This document shows, piece after piece, positions 36,396 to 45,132 of a DNA stretch of 45,617 nucleotides. The stretch is from Actimicrobium sp047621345 (GTDB lineage: Bacteria; Pseudomonadota; Gammaproteobacteria; Burkholderiales; Burkholderiaceae_D): assembly GCA_047621345.1 (NCBI GenBank), contig JBLHLW010000033.1:1-45617 (forward strand), read 5' to 3'. Within the stretch, counting starts at the first letter, position 1, and every line of letters starts with the position of its first letter. Position numbers and translations under genes: made by a program. The notes beneath the pieces were generated by a model. The model saw only the letters and a program-made list of their open reading frames with translations, did no database searches and was not told where the DNA came from.

Positions 36396-36537
36396 CTTTA
36401 TTCAATTCCATTATGTAGAACTTAATTTCAATATAATAAATATTAGCGATACTTTTCCACTTTTTAACCCCGCCCATGAAAACACCTCCCGGTCCTGCCA
36501 CCCCTCCCGAAGTCGGCGCCACGCTACAACGCATGCG
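36394..36537. repeat. Right 144-nt direct repeat bounding the accessory region
   Basis: Ungapped match of 21981-22124. It includes the upstream region (here with a TATAAT box at about 36433, where the left copy has TATAGT) and the first 20 codons of the intact regulator. This copy continues into the full gene. Confidence 0.88.
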
Positions 36538-37051
36538 TCTCGAACGCGACCTGACACTCGAAGACTTGTCTCGCGCGGCCGGCGTGTCGAAGTCGATGCT
36601 ATCGCAAATCGAACGCGAAAAAGCCAATCCGACCATTGCGGTTGCCTGGCGACTGGCCAACGCTCTTGGTGTCAGCATTGCCGAATTGCTGTCGACCGAA
36701 GCGCGTCCGCTTGAAGCGATTCGCGTGATGGAACCGCACGAAACCCCGACACTGCCGGGTGGACATGCCGGCTACGTGCTGCGCATCCTCGGACCGATGG
36801 CACTGGCGGGCAAACATGAATGGTATGAACTGACTCTGTCGGCCGGTGGGGCACTGGTGTCAACCGCGCATGATCCCGGTACGACCGAGCATCTGACGGT
36901 ACTGCATGGCACGGTCGACATCGAGGTTGGTGGCACCTTGCGCAAACTCAAGACCGGTGCGACGGCTCGCTATGAAGCTGATCAGACTCATGCGATCCGC
37001 AATGCCGGAAAGACGGAGGCGAAAGCGCTGCTGGTGGTTATTCATCGCTAA
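36476..37051 (+). CDS. XRE-family regulator with C-terminal cupin domain
   Basis: This 191-residue protein has a helix-turn-helix of XRE type at residues about 15-72 (LQRMRLERDLTLEDLSRAAG, then VSKSMLSQIEREKANPTIAV) and a cupin domain at about 110-190 (HLTVLHGTVDIEVGG). Such SutR/PuuR-like regulators bind a small ligand in the cupin and repress or activate nearby catabolic genes. The ATG at 36476 lies in the right repeat. The duplicated upstream region also precedes kbl 14 kb away, so before the insertion this gene was probably divergent from kbl-tdh and may respond to threonine, glycine or a relative. That target is inferred. Confidence 0.88.
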   Translation: MKTPPGPATPPEVGATLQRMRLERDLTLEDLSRAAGVSKSMLSQIEREKANPTIAVAWRLANALGVSIAELLSTEARPLEAIRVMEPHETPTLPGGHAGYVLRILGPMALAGKHEWYELTLSAGGALVSTAHDPGTTEHLTVLHGTVDIEVGGTLRKLKTGATARYEADQTHAIRNAGKTEAKALLVVIHR

Positions 37052-37120
37052 CTGCCGCCTTGCTCTTGGCACAAGCGGGCATCCACCCCTTTCACTTGAT
37101 TCTGCCAAACAAGGAACAGC

Positions 37121-38788
37121 ATGCAACGTCGCGATTTTTTAAGGGCATCAACCGTTCTGGCCGCAGCGGGCTTTCCGATGCACTCCCTCTTCGCCGCCAC
37201 AACTGCCGGCGAGTCGCTGAAATTCCTGGGCAAGCCACAAGCCTTTGACCTTGCATGGCTGAAAGGCCAGGCTAGGTCGCTGGCAGCAAGCCCGTTTCAT
37301 CCTGTCACCAGCACGCTTCCGGACGACATTAAAAACATGGACTGGGACCAGTTTCAGTCCATCCAGTATCGTCCCGAACACGCGATGTGGGCCAATGACA
37401 AGTTGCGCTTTCAGGCAAAGTTCTTTCACCTCGGGTTGTACTTCACCTCCCCGGTACACATGTTCGAACTGAAAAACGGCCAGGCGCAGGAACTGGCTTA
37501 TGACACTGCCATGTTCGATTACGGAAAAAGTGGCCTGCATCCGGACAAGCTTCCGAAAGACCTGGGCTTCGCCGGCGTCAAGATCAATTTTCATACCGAC
37601 CTTGAACGCGATATCTCGGCCTTCTTGGGAGCGAGCTATTTCCGCGCCGTTGGCTCGGATTGGCAATATGGCTTGTCCGCGCGCGGACTGGCCATCGATT
37701 GTGGCATGGCACGTCCTGAAGAATTTCCGAATTTCACGCACTTCTGGCTCGAACGCCCAGTGGTCGATTCCGGCAAGCTGGTGGTGTATGCGCTGCTCGA
37801 CTCGCCTAGCGTAGCTGGTGCCTACCGGTTTGACATCGAACCGGCCGCGACAATGGTCATGCAGGTCGATGTGGCACTTTATCCGCGCACCACCATCGAG
37901 CGCATGGGTGTCGCCCCGCTGACCAGCATGTTCCAGTACGCCGAGAACGATCGCAGCATGCCCGGCGCGAATGACTGGCGTCCTGAAATCCACGACTCGG
38001 ATGGTCTCTCCTTGCATCGTGGCAATGGTGAGTGGTTATGGCGGCCGCTAGTTAATCCGGAACAACTGCGTTTCAATGCCTATCAGGACGAGAATCCGCG
38101 CGGCTTCGGCTTGCTGCAGCGCGATCGCAATTTTGATCATTATCAGGACGATGGCGTGTTTTACGAACGCCGTCCCAGCGTGTGGGTCGAGCCGACGTCT
38201 GGCTGGGGCAAGGGTGCGATCCAGCTGGTCGAAATTCCAACTGCGGATGAAACCTTCGACAATATTGTCTGCTTCTGGAACCCGGAAAAAAAACCGCAAG
38301 CTGGCCAGGAACACTTGTTTGGCTATCGTCTCCACTGGGGCAGCAAGATGCCGTTCAACCCGCCGCTAGCACAGGTGGTGGCAACGCGGACAGGCCGCGG
38401 CGGCATCATCGGCCAAAAACGTACCGCTTTTTCCTGGCGCTTCGTCATCGATTTTGCCGGCGATAATTTACAGTTGCTCGGTAAGGATGTGACGGTAACA
38501 CCAGTGATCTCCGCTTCTCGCGGCACGGTAGAAATCAGCTCGGTGCGGCCACTTGACGCCATTCACGGCTTACGGGTCATGTTTGATCTGAAGCCGCCTG
38601 ATGCCAGCGTCACGCCGATCGACCTGCGGGTGTACCTGACTGCCGGCGGCCAGCTATTGTGCGAAACCTGGCTCTATCAATGGACACCCCCGGAGGCGGC
38701 GAAGCGCGTTATGGTGACCTTCTCGACACTCACTACCAGGACACCATGGTTGGCACTCAATCGCAGCGACTGCCCGAAGTACGTGTAG
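37121..38788 (+). CDS. opgD: Periplasmic glucan biosynthesis protein, MdoG/OpgD type
   Basis: This 555-residue protein has a Tat-type signal (MQRRDFLRASTVLAAAGFPM) and the MdoG fold. Blocks such as LGLYFTSPVHMFEL, WQYGLSARGLAIDCG, NPRGFGLLQRDRNFDHYQD and YERRPSVWVEPTSGWGKG are family signatures. OpgD/OpgG proteins act in the periplasm on the backbone of osmoregulated periplasmic glucans. The Tat signal and overall N-terminus favour OpgD over OpgG. AAGGA lies 8 nt before the ATG. No opgH is in the window. Confidence 0.92.
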   Translation: MQRRDFLRASTVLAAAGFPMHSLFAATTAGESLKFLGKPQAFDLAWLKGQARSLAASPFHPVTSTLPDDIKNMDWDQFQSIQYRPEHAMWANDKLRFQAKFFHLGLYFTSPVHMFELKNGQAQELAYDTAMFDYGKSGLHPDKLPKDLGFAGVKINFHTDLERDISAFLGASYFRAVGSDWQYGLSARGLAIDCGMARPEEFPNFTHFWLERPVVDSGKLVVYALLDSPSVAGAYRFDIEPAATMVMQVDVALYPRTTIERMGVAPLTSMFQYAENDRSMPGANDWRPEIHDSDGLSLHRGNGEWLWRPLVNPEQLRFNAYQDENPRGFGLLQRDRNFDHYQDDGVFYERRPSVWVEPTSGWGKGAIQLVEIPTADETFDNIVCFWNPEKKPQAGQEHLFGYRLHWGSKMPFNPPLAQVVATRTGRGGIIGQKRTAFSWRFVIDFAGDNLQLLGKDVTVTPVISASRGTVEISSVRPLDAIHGLRVMFDLKPPDASVTPIDLRVYLTAGGQLLCETWLYQWTPPEAAKRVMVTFSTLTTRTPWLALNRSDCPKYV

Positions 38789-38847
38789 TGATGGCGAAGT
38801 CCGACAGAAAAAATCTTGCATTCCTCTCCGGGTCGGGCGCATACTCC

Positions 38848-38868
38848 AAATGAGAATAAATCTCATCT
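38848..38868 (+). promoter_or_regulatory. Fur-box-like operator of hemP
   Basis: TGAGAATAAATCTCAT with AAA/CT flanks resembles the Fur 7-1-7 palindrome (TGATAATnATTATCA). It lies a few bases before the hemP ribosome binding site (AAGGAG), where Fur binding would block transcription when iron is plentiful. Confidence 0.75.
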
Positions 38869-38883
38869 GAAAGGAGTCATGCC

Positions 38884-39069
38884 ATGACCGATTACCGCAG
38901 CGACGCATCACCTGTAGCAGCAACCCTCCCATCCAGTGAGGAGCGGCCGCTCAAGCGCTATCAAAGCAAGGATCTGTTCCGCCTCAACCGTGAAATTGAA
39001 ATCGAGCATCAAGGTCGCATTTACCGGATGCGGGTTACCCAGCTAAACAAGTTAATCCTGACAGCATGA
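38884..39069 (+). CDS. hemP: Hemin uptake protein HemP
   Basis: This 61-residue protein has the HemP pattern in its second half: RYQSKDLFRLNREIEIEHQG, then RIYRMRVTQLNKLILT. It is a small cytoplasmic protein tied to iron/heme uptake in many proteobacteria; in Burkholderia it is needed for heme use, perhaps as a regulator. AAGGAG precedes; the ATG at 38879 runs into a stop after one codon, so 38884 is the start. No heme receptor genes follow, so it stands alone under a Fur-like site. Confidence 0.9.
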   Translation: MTDYRSDASPVAATLPSSEERPLKRYQSKDLFRLNREIEIEHQGRIYRMRVTQLNKLILTA

Positions 39070-39080
39070 ACCGGTGATAC

Positions 39081-39100
39081 TCCTCCCCGACCGGGGAGGA
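39081..39100 (+). terminator. Hairpin after hemP
   Basis: TCCTCCCC and GGGGAGGA form an 8-bp stem with loop GACC, 11 nt after the hemP stop. No long T-run follows, so termination is a guess from position. Confidence 0.45.
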
Positions 39101-39121
39101 TTAAGCAGGTGCACATGAGGT

Positions 39122-39151
39122 AAAAAAAGCGTCCTGTGCGGGACAGAACGC
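39122..39151 (-). terminator. Rho-independent terminator of the deacetylase-like gene
   Basis: On the minus strand the stem GCGTTCTG/CAGGACGC (one mismatch) with a 7-nt loop is followed by seven T. It lies 22 nt after the stop at 39174. Confidence 0.75.
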
Positions 39152-39173
39152 GTTCACGGAACAACGAAGACCA

Positions 39174-41546
39174 TCAAATAGGGGTGGCACTAAAATTCAG
39201 TGATTTTCCCCTGGTCGCCACGACCACCCAGCTATCACCACCGTCAGACACTGTCGCCGTGCCACTGATAACGACCGGCTTGGCAAACGCAGCTTTCGGC
39301 AATAACCAGCTCATTTTTGCCAGGCTGGTTGGATGCGTGGCAGTGAAATTCCGAACTCCGGCGCTGGTGACAGACTCGTCCCAGGCCACCTTGTTGCGCG
39401 CGGTCATGAAAGTATCGATCTCGAAAATCGTGTACCAGGCAAACTTGCCTGCTTGCTGTTGGGTATTGGCATAGGCCAGCATGCCAAGCACGACATCCGA
39501 CCACTGCGCCGCACCCGGTGGATGCATGTAAATCAGTCGGTTTGTACGATTCTGGATACTGAAGTCCGTCAATTGCGTGTACCAGTCAATCACACTTTGT
39601 TTCGGCACATTGAATTCGATGAACTCTTCAAAGGTGGCGTACAAACCGAACGGCATAACCGGATTAACCCATAAACCCGGATTTTTAAGCACGCCATCCG
39701 AGTAATTGCGCGTCGGCCCCATGCCCGTACCGCCAAGATAGTAAGTGCCGACAAATCCGTTTTTCTCTAGCCAATTCATCGCCCATGACGGCGAGTTTCC
39801 TTGCGGCGCCGCGTATTCAACAGTGGCGTGACCGAGAACTGCATCAACTACATTTTTGTTCAGTACCAAATATTGCTCAAACGTTGCCTGATTGCCTTCA
39901 GAAGCGTTGTCACCGTAGTAGTCATGTATCCATCCACCGTGGTTGCCGATATTGTGGCCACGCGCATCAAGGTCGCGCAACATTTGTTGTGCTTGCGGGT
40001 TCAGTGGCAAGTTCCAGCCTAGTCGATCACCAAATGAAACCGTGTCGGGTCCCGCCGTGATGTGGATCGAAAACGGCCCTTTCTGGAACACTCCCTGACT
40101 CGTCAATTGCGCCATATCGGCAGTGAAATTCGAACACAAATGCCAGTTCAGCGTGAGTCCGGGAAGCGCATTCGGCAAGCTCGACAGGCGCGGCAACTTG
40201 AGCATGTCGCTGCTGAAGTAACGCAGCAAGCCATGCATCAGCATCCCGTCTGTAGAACCCTTGAGATAGGTCAGTGGCGTATTGACGAACAAAACCTTGC
40301 CACTACCTAAACTATTGACCCCGGCAACGAGGCCGAACTGCGGAGAATTCGCCAACTGGGTTCCGGCAAAGAGGCCACGTGTAACGAAGCTCGGATAAAC
40401 CAGATTGCCATAGATATACCCGCTGATCGCGTGCACGTTGTCGGCACTCGCGATGGCCGGCGTTGCCACAAGTGCCATCGTCTTGGAGGACGTACTCGAC
40501 AACGGGGTATCGGCCCCCTTCCGGGGGGTCGGATCACTGACTTCTGGCAGTTTTTTTGCAGTAGCGAACGTAATTGGAGGGACGACTGACGCAGCGGACC
40601 GAAGTAGTGCTTCTGACGGTGGTGTTTTCGACGCAACCGGTCCGTCTGCGGTGCGCACCATCACATGCCTGTCGATGGGATCGGCCTTGAATTGCTGTGC
40701 GTGGTTGTAGCCACGCAGCCCTCCAGGATTCCTGGCGCCAACAGGCAGATAGAGCGCCTGACCGGCGTCCAATCCGGCCATTTGCAGGACCCCGGACTGG
40801 GCCGCACTGGCCGCCGCTGGCACAACCCCTCCTTGCATCGCAGCGACATTACGCGTTGTCTTCGCCGCCAGTGTGGTCGTTGCACTGACCACAAACGGAA
40901 TGGATTTTCCAGGCGGAACCTGCATTTTTCGCAGCATGCTCTCAAAACCTGTGATCGGGCCCAACCCAACAGTACGATCAAGCAATTCGTCGTACAGCAC
41001 ATAGTCAACACCGGCGAGAAGACTCAAGCGTGATTTTGGCACGGCATAAAATCCATCTGCATTGAGCGCACCGAAGTCATAAACCAGCATCGCCTGACCG
41101 CCACGATTGACGTAACCTTCAAGCGCGGCAACAAGATCATCGGTCGCAACGACGTGCAGGTTATCCGGCAAAATCATGCCACGATAAGCGTTTGCACCGG
41201 TGCCGAGAGCCAGGAACTGAGAGTCTGTGAGTGTTTCGATGCGCAAACCTTCTTCGCGCGCAGCATTCAGCCAGGCGCCCACAGCACGATTGGACGTACT
41301 CAGTCCGTCAGGTAACAGCAGCCCGATTACCCCTGTGGCGGGTATGCCAGAAGTCAGAGACAAGATACCAGCGGCAGCCTGTGCTGGAACTAGCGACCCT
41401 GACAGGATACTGGCAGCGAGCAATATCACGGTACCCGGCAATACCCGGGGCCGCATGCTGGCAAATAATGCTGCCAGCCAGGCCGGCAAGCGTCGGATGT
41501 AGGTGCTGTAACGTGAAAGCACCATGGTGATAGAAAAATTATCCAT
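39174..41546 (-). CDS. Large secreted polysaccharide-deacetylase-like protein
   Basis: This protein has about 790 residues and starts at the ATG at 41546 (MDNFSITMVLS). A long basic N-region and hydrophobic core ending LVPAQAAAG form a signal peptide. Residues about 60-230 look like a glutamine-amidotransferase-like fold (GVIGLLLPDG...GYVNRGGQAMLVYDFGA). The middle is Ala/Pro/Ser-rich. The C-terminal half resembles NodB-type deacetylases: SIHITAGPDTVSFGDRLGWN, the HNIGNHGGWIHD metal-type histidines, and a late IYMHPPGA. The first motif Asp is not clearly placed, so activity is uncertain. It could modify an exported polysaccharide. It is single, with a terminator behind and a homopolymer tract at the ribosome binding site. 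Confidence 0.75.
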   Translation of the reverse strand: MDNFSITMVLSRYSTYIRRLPAWLAALFASMRPRVLPGTVILLAASILSGSLVPAQAAAGILSLTSGIPATGVIGLLLPDGLSTSNRAVGAWLNAAREEGLRIETLTDSQFLALGTGANAYRGMILPDNLHVVATDDLVAALEGYVNRGGQAMLVYDFGALNADGFYAVPKSRLSLLAGVDYVLYDELLDRTVGLGPITGFESMLRKMQVPPGKSIPFVVSATTTLAAKTTRNVAAMQGGVVPAAASAAQSGVLQMAGLDAGQALYLPVGARNPGGLRGYNHAQQFKADPIDRHVMVRTADGPVASKTPPSEALLRSAASVVPPITFATAKKLPEVSDPTPRKGADTPLSSTSSKTMALVATPAIASADNVHAISGYIYGNLVYPSFVTRGLFAGTQLANSPQFGLVAGVNSLGSGKVLFVNTPLTYLKGSTDGMLMHGLLRYFSSDMLKLPRLSSLPNALPGLTLNWHLCSNFTADMAQLTSQGVFQKGPFSIHITAGPDTVSFGDRLGWNLPLNPQAQQMLRDLDARGHNIGNHGGWIHDYYGDNASEGNQATFEQYLVLNKNVVDAVLGHATVEYAAPQGNSPSWAMNWLEKNGFVGTYYLGGTGMGPTRNYSDGVLKNPGLWVNPVMPFGLYATFEEFIEFNVPKQSVIDWYTQLTDFSIQNRTNRLIYMHPPGAAQWSDVVLGMLAYANTQQQAGKFAWYTIFEIDTFMTARNKVAWDESVTSAGVRNFTATHPTSLAKMSWLLPKAAFAKPVVISGTATVSDGGDSWVVVATRGKSLNFSATPI

Positions 41547-41547
41547 A

Positions 41548-41564
41548 CCCCCCCCTTTTTTTTT
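41548..41564 (-). repeat. G8/A9 homopolymer tract at the translation start
   Basis: On the minus strand, nine A followed by eight G end one base before the ATG at 41546. This is the position of the ribosome binding site; GGGGGGGG is the only candidate. Slippage in either run would alter Shine-Dalgarno strength or spacing. Confidence 0.85.
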
Positions 41565-41754
41565 AACGTTAGAAATGACGGGCAGTGACCTGCTCCGCAT
41601 CTTCAATTTAGGAGGGTTTTCAACGACAGGTTTGCGCCTGCTCAAACGAGCAAGCTGATTTATTGGGAACTTATTCAATCACACCGATTTTTTTGGACTT
41701 TCATGCGTTGCAACAGAGGTTGAAATTACCAGTTACCAGAATACGGAACCACTG

Positions 41755-42468
41755 CTACAACGCGTTCATCGCCGCGAAAAAATCGCGTATGCGCCGGGCA
41801 TTGGTGCCGACATCGCTCTTGCCAACCCGGGACACCGAACGCATGTCGATACGACTGCCACCTGCTGCGGGCAAAACCCGCACGATGACATCATCCTTGA
41901 AGCCGAACCAGCGGGTCGTCGCGGTCGCCTCGATGCGCCCATCGGCGGCGTCATTGGCAACGATGTCCCAGCCCTGTTTTTTCACTACGAACAGCGCCTT
42001 GGCAAACGCGTCCGCCGTCGATACCGTCAGTGTCAGCGGGACAATATCCGGATAGCCACGACGCTGTTCTGCTGCAATCTCAGGCCCACCGTACGCGGCC
42101 TGATTGGTCGCATCGGCACGCAATGGCAGGATCGCTACAAAGGCAGGCGGGTTGTCCAGATCGCTGGAAATATCGTGGATGCGTGGCAGCGCTTGTGCCT
42201 GCTGCGCCATTTGCCATGGTACGAAGGCAGCACCAGCACCGACCAGCAAGCCCAGTAGCAAAATGGACCAGGCGCCGCGGCGCAAAGCCGGCGCAGCCAT
42301 ACACAGGAGTGAGACAACAACGGCAGCGAGGCCGCAATAAACGACCCAGCGCAAGATCTGGAATCCAACCGGAAAAGCCCACCAGCCGAGCTGGACGCCA
42401 ATACCGGAAGCAGCCAGCAAGATCAGCGACAACAGCGACAACAATAATGGAAATCGGGAAATTTTCAT
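41755..42468 (-). CDS. DUF1499 family membrane protein
   Basis: This 237-residue protein has three hydrophobic segments in its first 95 residues (LLLSLLSLILLAASGIGVQL; WVVYCGLAAVVVSLLCMAAP; WSILLLGLLVGAGAAFVPW), followed by a soluble domain. The soluble part begins LPRIHDISSDLDNPPAFVAI and ends VGTNARRIRDFFAAM, the DUF1499 pattern. Function is unknown for the family. The start ATG at 42468 (MKISRF) has AGGA about 13 nt upstream; a longer frame begins with a less plausible sequence. It stands alone. Confidence 0.82.
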   Translation of the reverse strand: MKISRFPLLLSLLSLILLAASGIGVQLGWWAFPVGFQILRWVVYCGLAAVVVSLLCMAAPALRRGAWSILLLGLLVGAGAAFVPWQMAQQAQALPRIHDISSDLDNPPAFVAILPLRADATNQAAYGGPEIAAEQRRGYPDIVPLTLTVSTADAFAKALFVVKKQGWDIVANDAADGRIEATATTRWFGFKDDVIVRVLPAAGGSRIDMRSVSRVGKSDVGTNARRIRDFFAAMNAL

Positions 42469-42802
42469 GACAGGTAATCCTTGTGGGTAGGCGCTATGAA
42501 CAGCCACGCCGTGTTCGAGTCTGGCTGCACGTTAGCATGCAAAGCGTAAGCACGATGGTGCCGCACCAAAATTGATGGCGAGGCGATGTCGCACCAGATC
42601 GACCTGTTCGGCAGTCCGTTGATCAGATCGGGTGCGTTGTTATCAACCTATCGAGGACACCGTTTCTGGCGCTTGGCAGCGGCGGGGAAAATGCTCGATG
42701 AGAGGGCTCCCTACCTGAATACGACTTGATGAGAGTCAAGCACAATCTCGCCTAAATACGGTGTACTGCAGACGCCTGCCACTCCTGACAAAGGACTCTC
42801 CG
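42469..42802. other. Intergenic stretch between divergent DUF1499 and depolymerase genes
   Basis: I see no gene here. TGGTGCCGCACCA at 42556-42568 is a perfect small inverted repeat, with a partial GTCGCACCA echo some 20 nt on. It should contain both promoters, but no convincing -35/-10 pair was found. Confidence 0.35.
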
Positions 42803-43843
42803 ATGTTGCGCCATACCACGCTCCGCAATCTGTTTTGCGCTACTACCTTTCTCCTTGTAGCAGGCGCCAGCGACGCTGCACAAGCCAGCGCTACCCTGCC
42901 CGCTTTCAAGGCCGATGCCAAGCAGACGTCAATATCCGGTCTATCCTCAGGCGCATTCATGGCGGTGCAATATCAGGTCGCTTTTTCGAAATCAGTCAAG
43001 GGTGCAGGCGTGGTGGCCGGCGGTCCTTATTACTGCGCCGGCACGCTGGGGTATGCGGCCGCAGCCATCTGCATGGGTATGGTGCCATTCATGCCACCCA
43101 ACCCGGCACTGACGCTGGAAGCCGCGCAAGAGTTTGCCGTCAGCGGCCAGATTGATCCGCTCGACGGCTTGCAGGACGACCGCATCTATGTCTACAGCGG
43201 TACCAAGGATACGGTGGTCTATCAGCAGGCCGTTGATGCGACGGTGGATTTTTTCAAGCTCGCCGGCGTGCCAGGGCAGTCGATCAAATACGTCAACAAG
43301 GTGCCATCGGGCCATGCACTGATCACGCCAAAATACGGCAACACGTGTGCGGCCAATGCCGCCCCCTATATCAGCCATTGCAGCGTCAAGGGTCGTGGTT
43401 ATGACCAGGCCGGCGATCTGCTCACGCATATTTACGGACCGCTCAATGCGCCGGTGGCCACTCTTGCGGGCCAGATTATTGCGTTCAGCCAGCGCGAATT
43501 TGCCGATGCTGGCAGCGGCATGGCCGAAGACGGTTATGTGTACGTGCCAAAGTCTTGTGCCGTCGACAGCAGTGCCTGCAAGGTACACATCGCACTGCAT
43601 GGCTGCGAGCAATCAGTCGCTGTCGTCGGCAACGATTTCTACAGCGATACTGGTTACAACAACTGGGCAGACAGCAACCGACTGCTGATTCTCTATCCGC
43701 AGGTCAATGCATCAACGGTCCCGTACAACCCGAAAGGCTGCTGGGACTGGGTCGGCTACACCGGTCCGGCCTATGCCACCAAGGCAGGCGTCCAGCTGGC
43801 TGCCATCAAGGCGATGGTCGATCGATTGACCACCAGGCCATGA
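42803..43843 (+). CDS. Secreted short-chain PHA/PHB depolymerase
   Basis: This 346-residue esterase has a signal peptide (LRNLFCATTFLLVAGASDAAQA). The lipase box GLSSG (46-50) gives nucleophile Ser48, early in the mature chain. SGTKDTVV supplies the likely Asp, SGHAL the likely His, and HGCEQS an oxyanion-type motif. Eight or so cysteines suggest disulphides. It fits extracellular poly(3-hydroxybutyrate) depolymerases with the type 2 catalytic domain but has no separate substrate-binding domain. AAAGGA lies before the ATG at 42803. A related feruloyl-type esterase role cannot be excluded. Confidence 0.85.
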   Translation: MLRHTTLRNLFCATTFLLVAGASDAAQASATLPAFKADAKQTSISGLSSGAFMAVQYQVAFSKSVKGAGVVAGGPYYCAGTLGYAAAAICMGMVPFMPPNPALTLEAAQEFAVSGQIDPLDGLQDDRIYVYSGTKDTVVYQQAVDATVDFFKLAGVPGQSIKYVNKVPSGHALITPKYGNTCAANAAPYISHCSVKGRGYDQAGDLLTHIYGPLNAPVATLAGQIIAFSQREFADAGSGMAEDGYVYVPKSCAVDSSACKVHIALHGCEQSVAVVGNDFYSDTGYNNWADSNRLLILYPQVNASTVPYNPKGCWDWVGYTGPAYATKAGVQLAAIKAMVDRLTTRP

Positions 43844-43862
43844 CGCTCCTTGCAATCCAGCG

Positions 43863-44447
43863 TCAGACCAGCCCAAACCAACCAAGTAACGCGCCGCCGG
43901 CAAGCAGCCACAGCAAATGCAGCCGCGTGCGCCAGATAATCACACCACTGACTGCGCTGAGCAGCCACAGCGGCCAATTGGCAATGCTGGCGCCATTACT
44001 GGCTGCCAATATCCAGCCGGTCGACAACAACAGTGAAATGACGATCGGTGCCATGCCCTGCTTGAAAGTCCGTACCCCCAGCAAGTGGCGGTTACGATGT
44101 CCCCATTGCGCCGCCAGATAAGTAATGGTTGTGCTTGGCAACATGATGCCGATCATGGTCACCGCGACGCCGCCGAAAGCCGCCAGCGTACTGCCGGCAT
44201 TGAGCCCAACCTGCCAACCCATTAATGCCACGAACAGCACATTCGGGCCGGGTGCTGCTTGCGCGATCGCAATAGCGGCATTGAACTGGGCTGGTGTGAG
44301 CCATTGCTGTTGCTCGACAAGATAACGGTGCATATCCGCGGTAGTCGAAATCGCCCCCCCGATCGACATCAGTGACAGCAGCAGATAATGCGCGAACAGG
44401 CTCAGCCAATCACCGGCATCCAGCACCAACGGCACAGCCGCGGTCAT
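43863..44447 (-). CDS. Chromate transporter half, second subunit
   Basis: This 194-residue protein is one ChrA domain, with SIGGAISTTADMHRYLVEQQ and IAIAQAAPGPNVLFVALMGW as family marks and about six hydrophobic segments. Short-chain ChrA proteins are made as pairs, each half a full ChrA, and together export chromate (in some strains sulfate or other functions). The ATG at 44447 overlaps the stop of the first half (ATGA), implying coupled translation and a heterodimer. Confidence 0.88.
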   Translation of the reverse strand: MTAAVPLVLDAGDWLSLFAHYLLLSLMSIGGAISTTADMHRYLVEQQQWLTPAQFNAAIAIAQAAPGPNVLFVALMGWQVGLNAGSTLAAFGGVAVTMIGIMLPSTTITYLAAQWGHRNRHLLGVRTFKQGMAPIVISLLLSTGWILAASNGASIANWPLWLLSAVSGVIIWRTRLHLLWLLAGGALLGWFGLV

Positions 44448-45019
44448 CGCGCCAGCTTCCGGTAAGTCAGGCCACAAGCAATCCCGCCGAGTCCGAGTAA
44501 CACATGGAGCAACGGCACGCGCAGTAGCGCGATCAAGACAAACCCGAGAGCACAAAGGAACAGGCTGAGCCGCAATCCGAGCGGATGAAATTTCAGCAAG
44601 CCGACCAGCTTGAGTCCGGTCGCAGCGATCAATCCGGCCGACACGGCAGCCATGCCGCGCAAGGCGCCGGCGACGCCGGGATAGCTGGCGTAATGCGCGT
44701 GCAACAGTCCGAGCATCAGGACAATCACCAGCGGCACGGCCAGCATGCCGGCAAGCGCGGTCAGCGCGCCCGGCAAACCGAAATACCGGCCACCTATCAT
44801 CAACGCCAGATTGACCACGTTAGGACCGGGCATCACCTGCGCCACCGCCCACTCTTCGACAAATTCTTCTTGCGTCAACCAGCGCTTTTTTTCGACTAGT
44901 TCACGCTGGACCACGGCCAGCACACCGCCGAAACCCTGCAATGCCAGCAGGGTGAAAGAAACGAACAGGTCAGTGAGTGACGTGGGACGCGGATGATCCG
45001 TAGCAGGAGATAAATTCAT
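44444..45019 (-). CDS. Chromate transporter half, first subunit
   Basis: This 191-residue ChrA-domain protein shows LLALQGFGGVLAVVQRELVE, WAVAQVMPGPNVVNLALMIG and several hydrophobic helices. It is half the size of classical ChrA and is followed with overlap by the second half. The PGPN motif near the N-terminus occurs in both halves. The pair probably works as a two-subunit chromate/anion exporter in the inner membrane. No chrB regulator is nearby. Confidence 0.88.
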   Translation of the reverse strand: MNLSPATDHPRPTSLTDLFVSFTLLALQGFGGVLAVVQRELVEKKRWLTQEEFVEEWAVAQVMPGPNVVNLALMIGGRYFGLPGALTALAGMLAVPLVIVLMLGLLHAHYASYPGVAGALRGMAAVSAGLIAATGLKLVGLLKFHPLGLRLSLFLCALGFVLIALLRVPLLHVLLGLGGIACGLTYRKLAR

Positions 45020-45071
45020 TTCCTCATTGTAACGGGCAGAACCCTACTCCCCCCCGTTAGCGTGACCCACG

Positions 45072-45110
45072 AAAAAAAACATCCTGGCATCGGACGATGC
45101 CAGGATGTTT
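45072..45110 (-). terminator. Strong terminator of the DUF4148 gene
   Basis: A 15-bp perfect stem (AAACATCCTGGCATC and its inverse, 45077-45110) with a short loop is followed on the minus strand by eight T (45079-45072). It lies about 20 nt after the gene's stop. Confidence 0.9.
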
Positions 45111-45132
45111 CTCAATCAACCAACTCATTGCA

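Noticed and set aside
22000..36500. Integrative and conjugative element or prophage
   Set aside because: No integrase, relaxase, coupling protein, replication or phage structural gene was found, and no tRNA attachment site at the borders.
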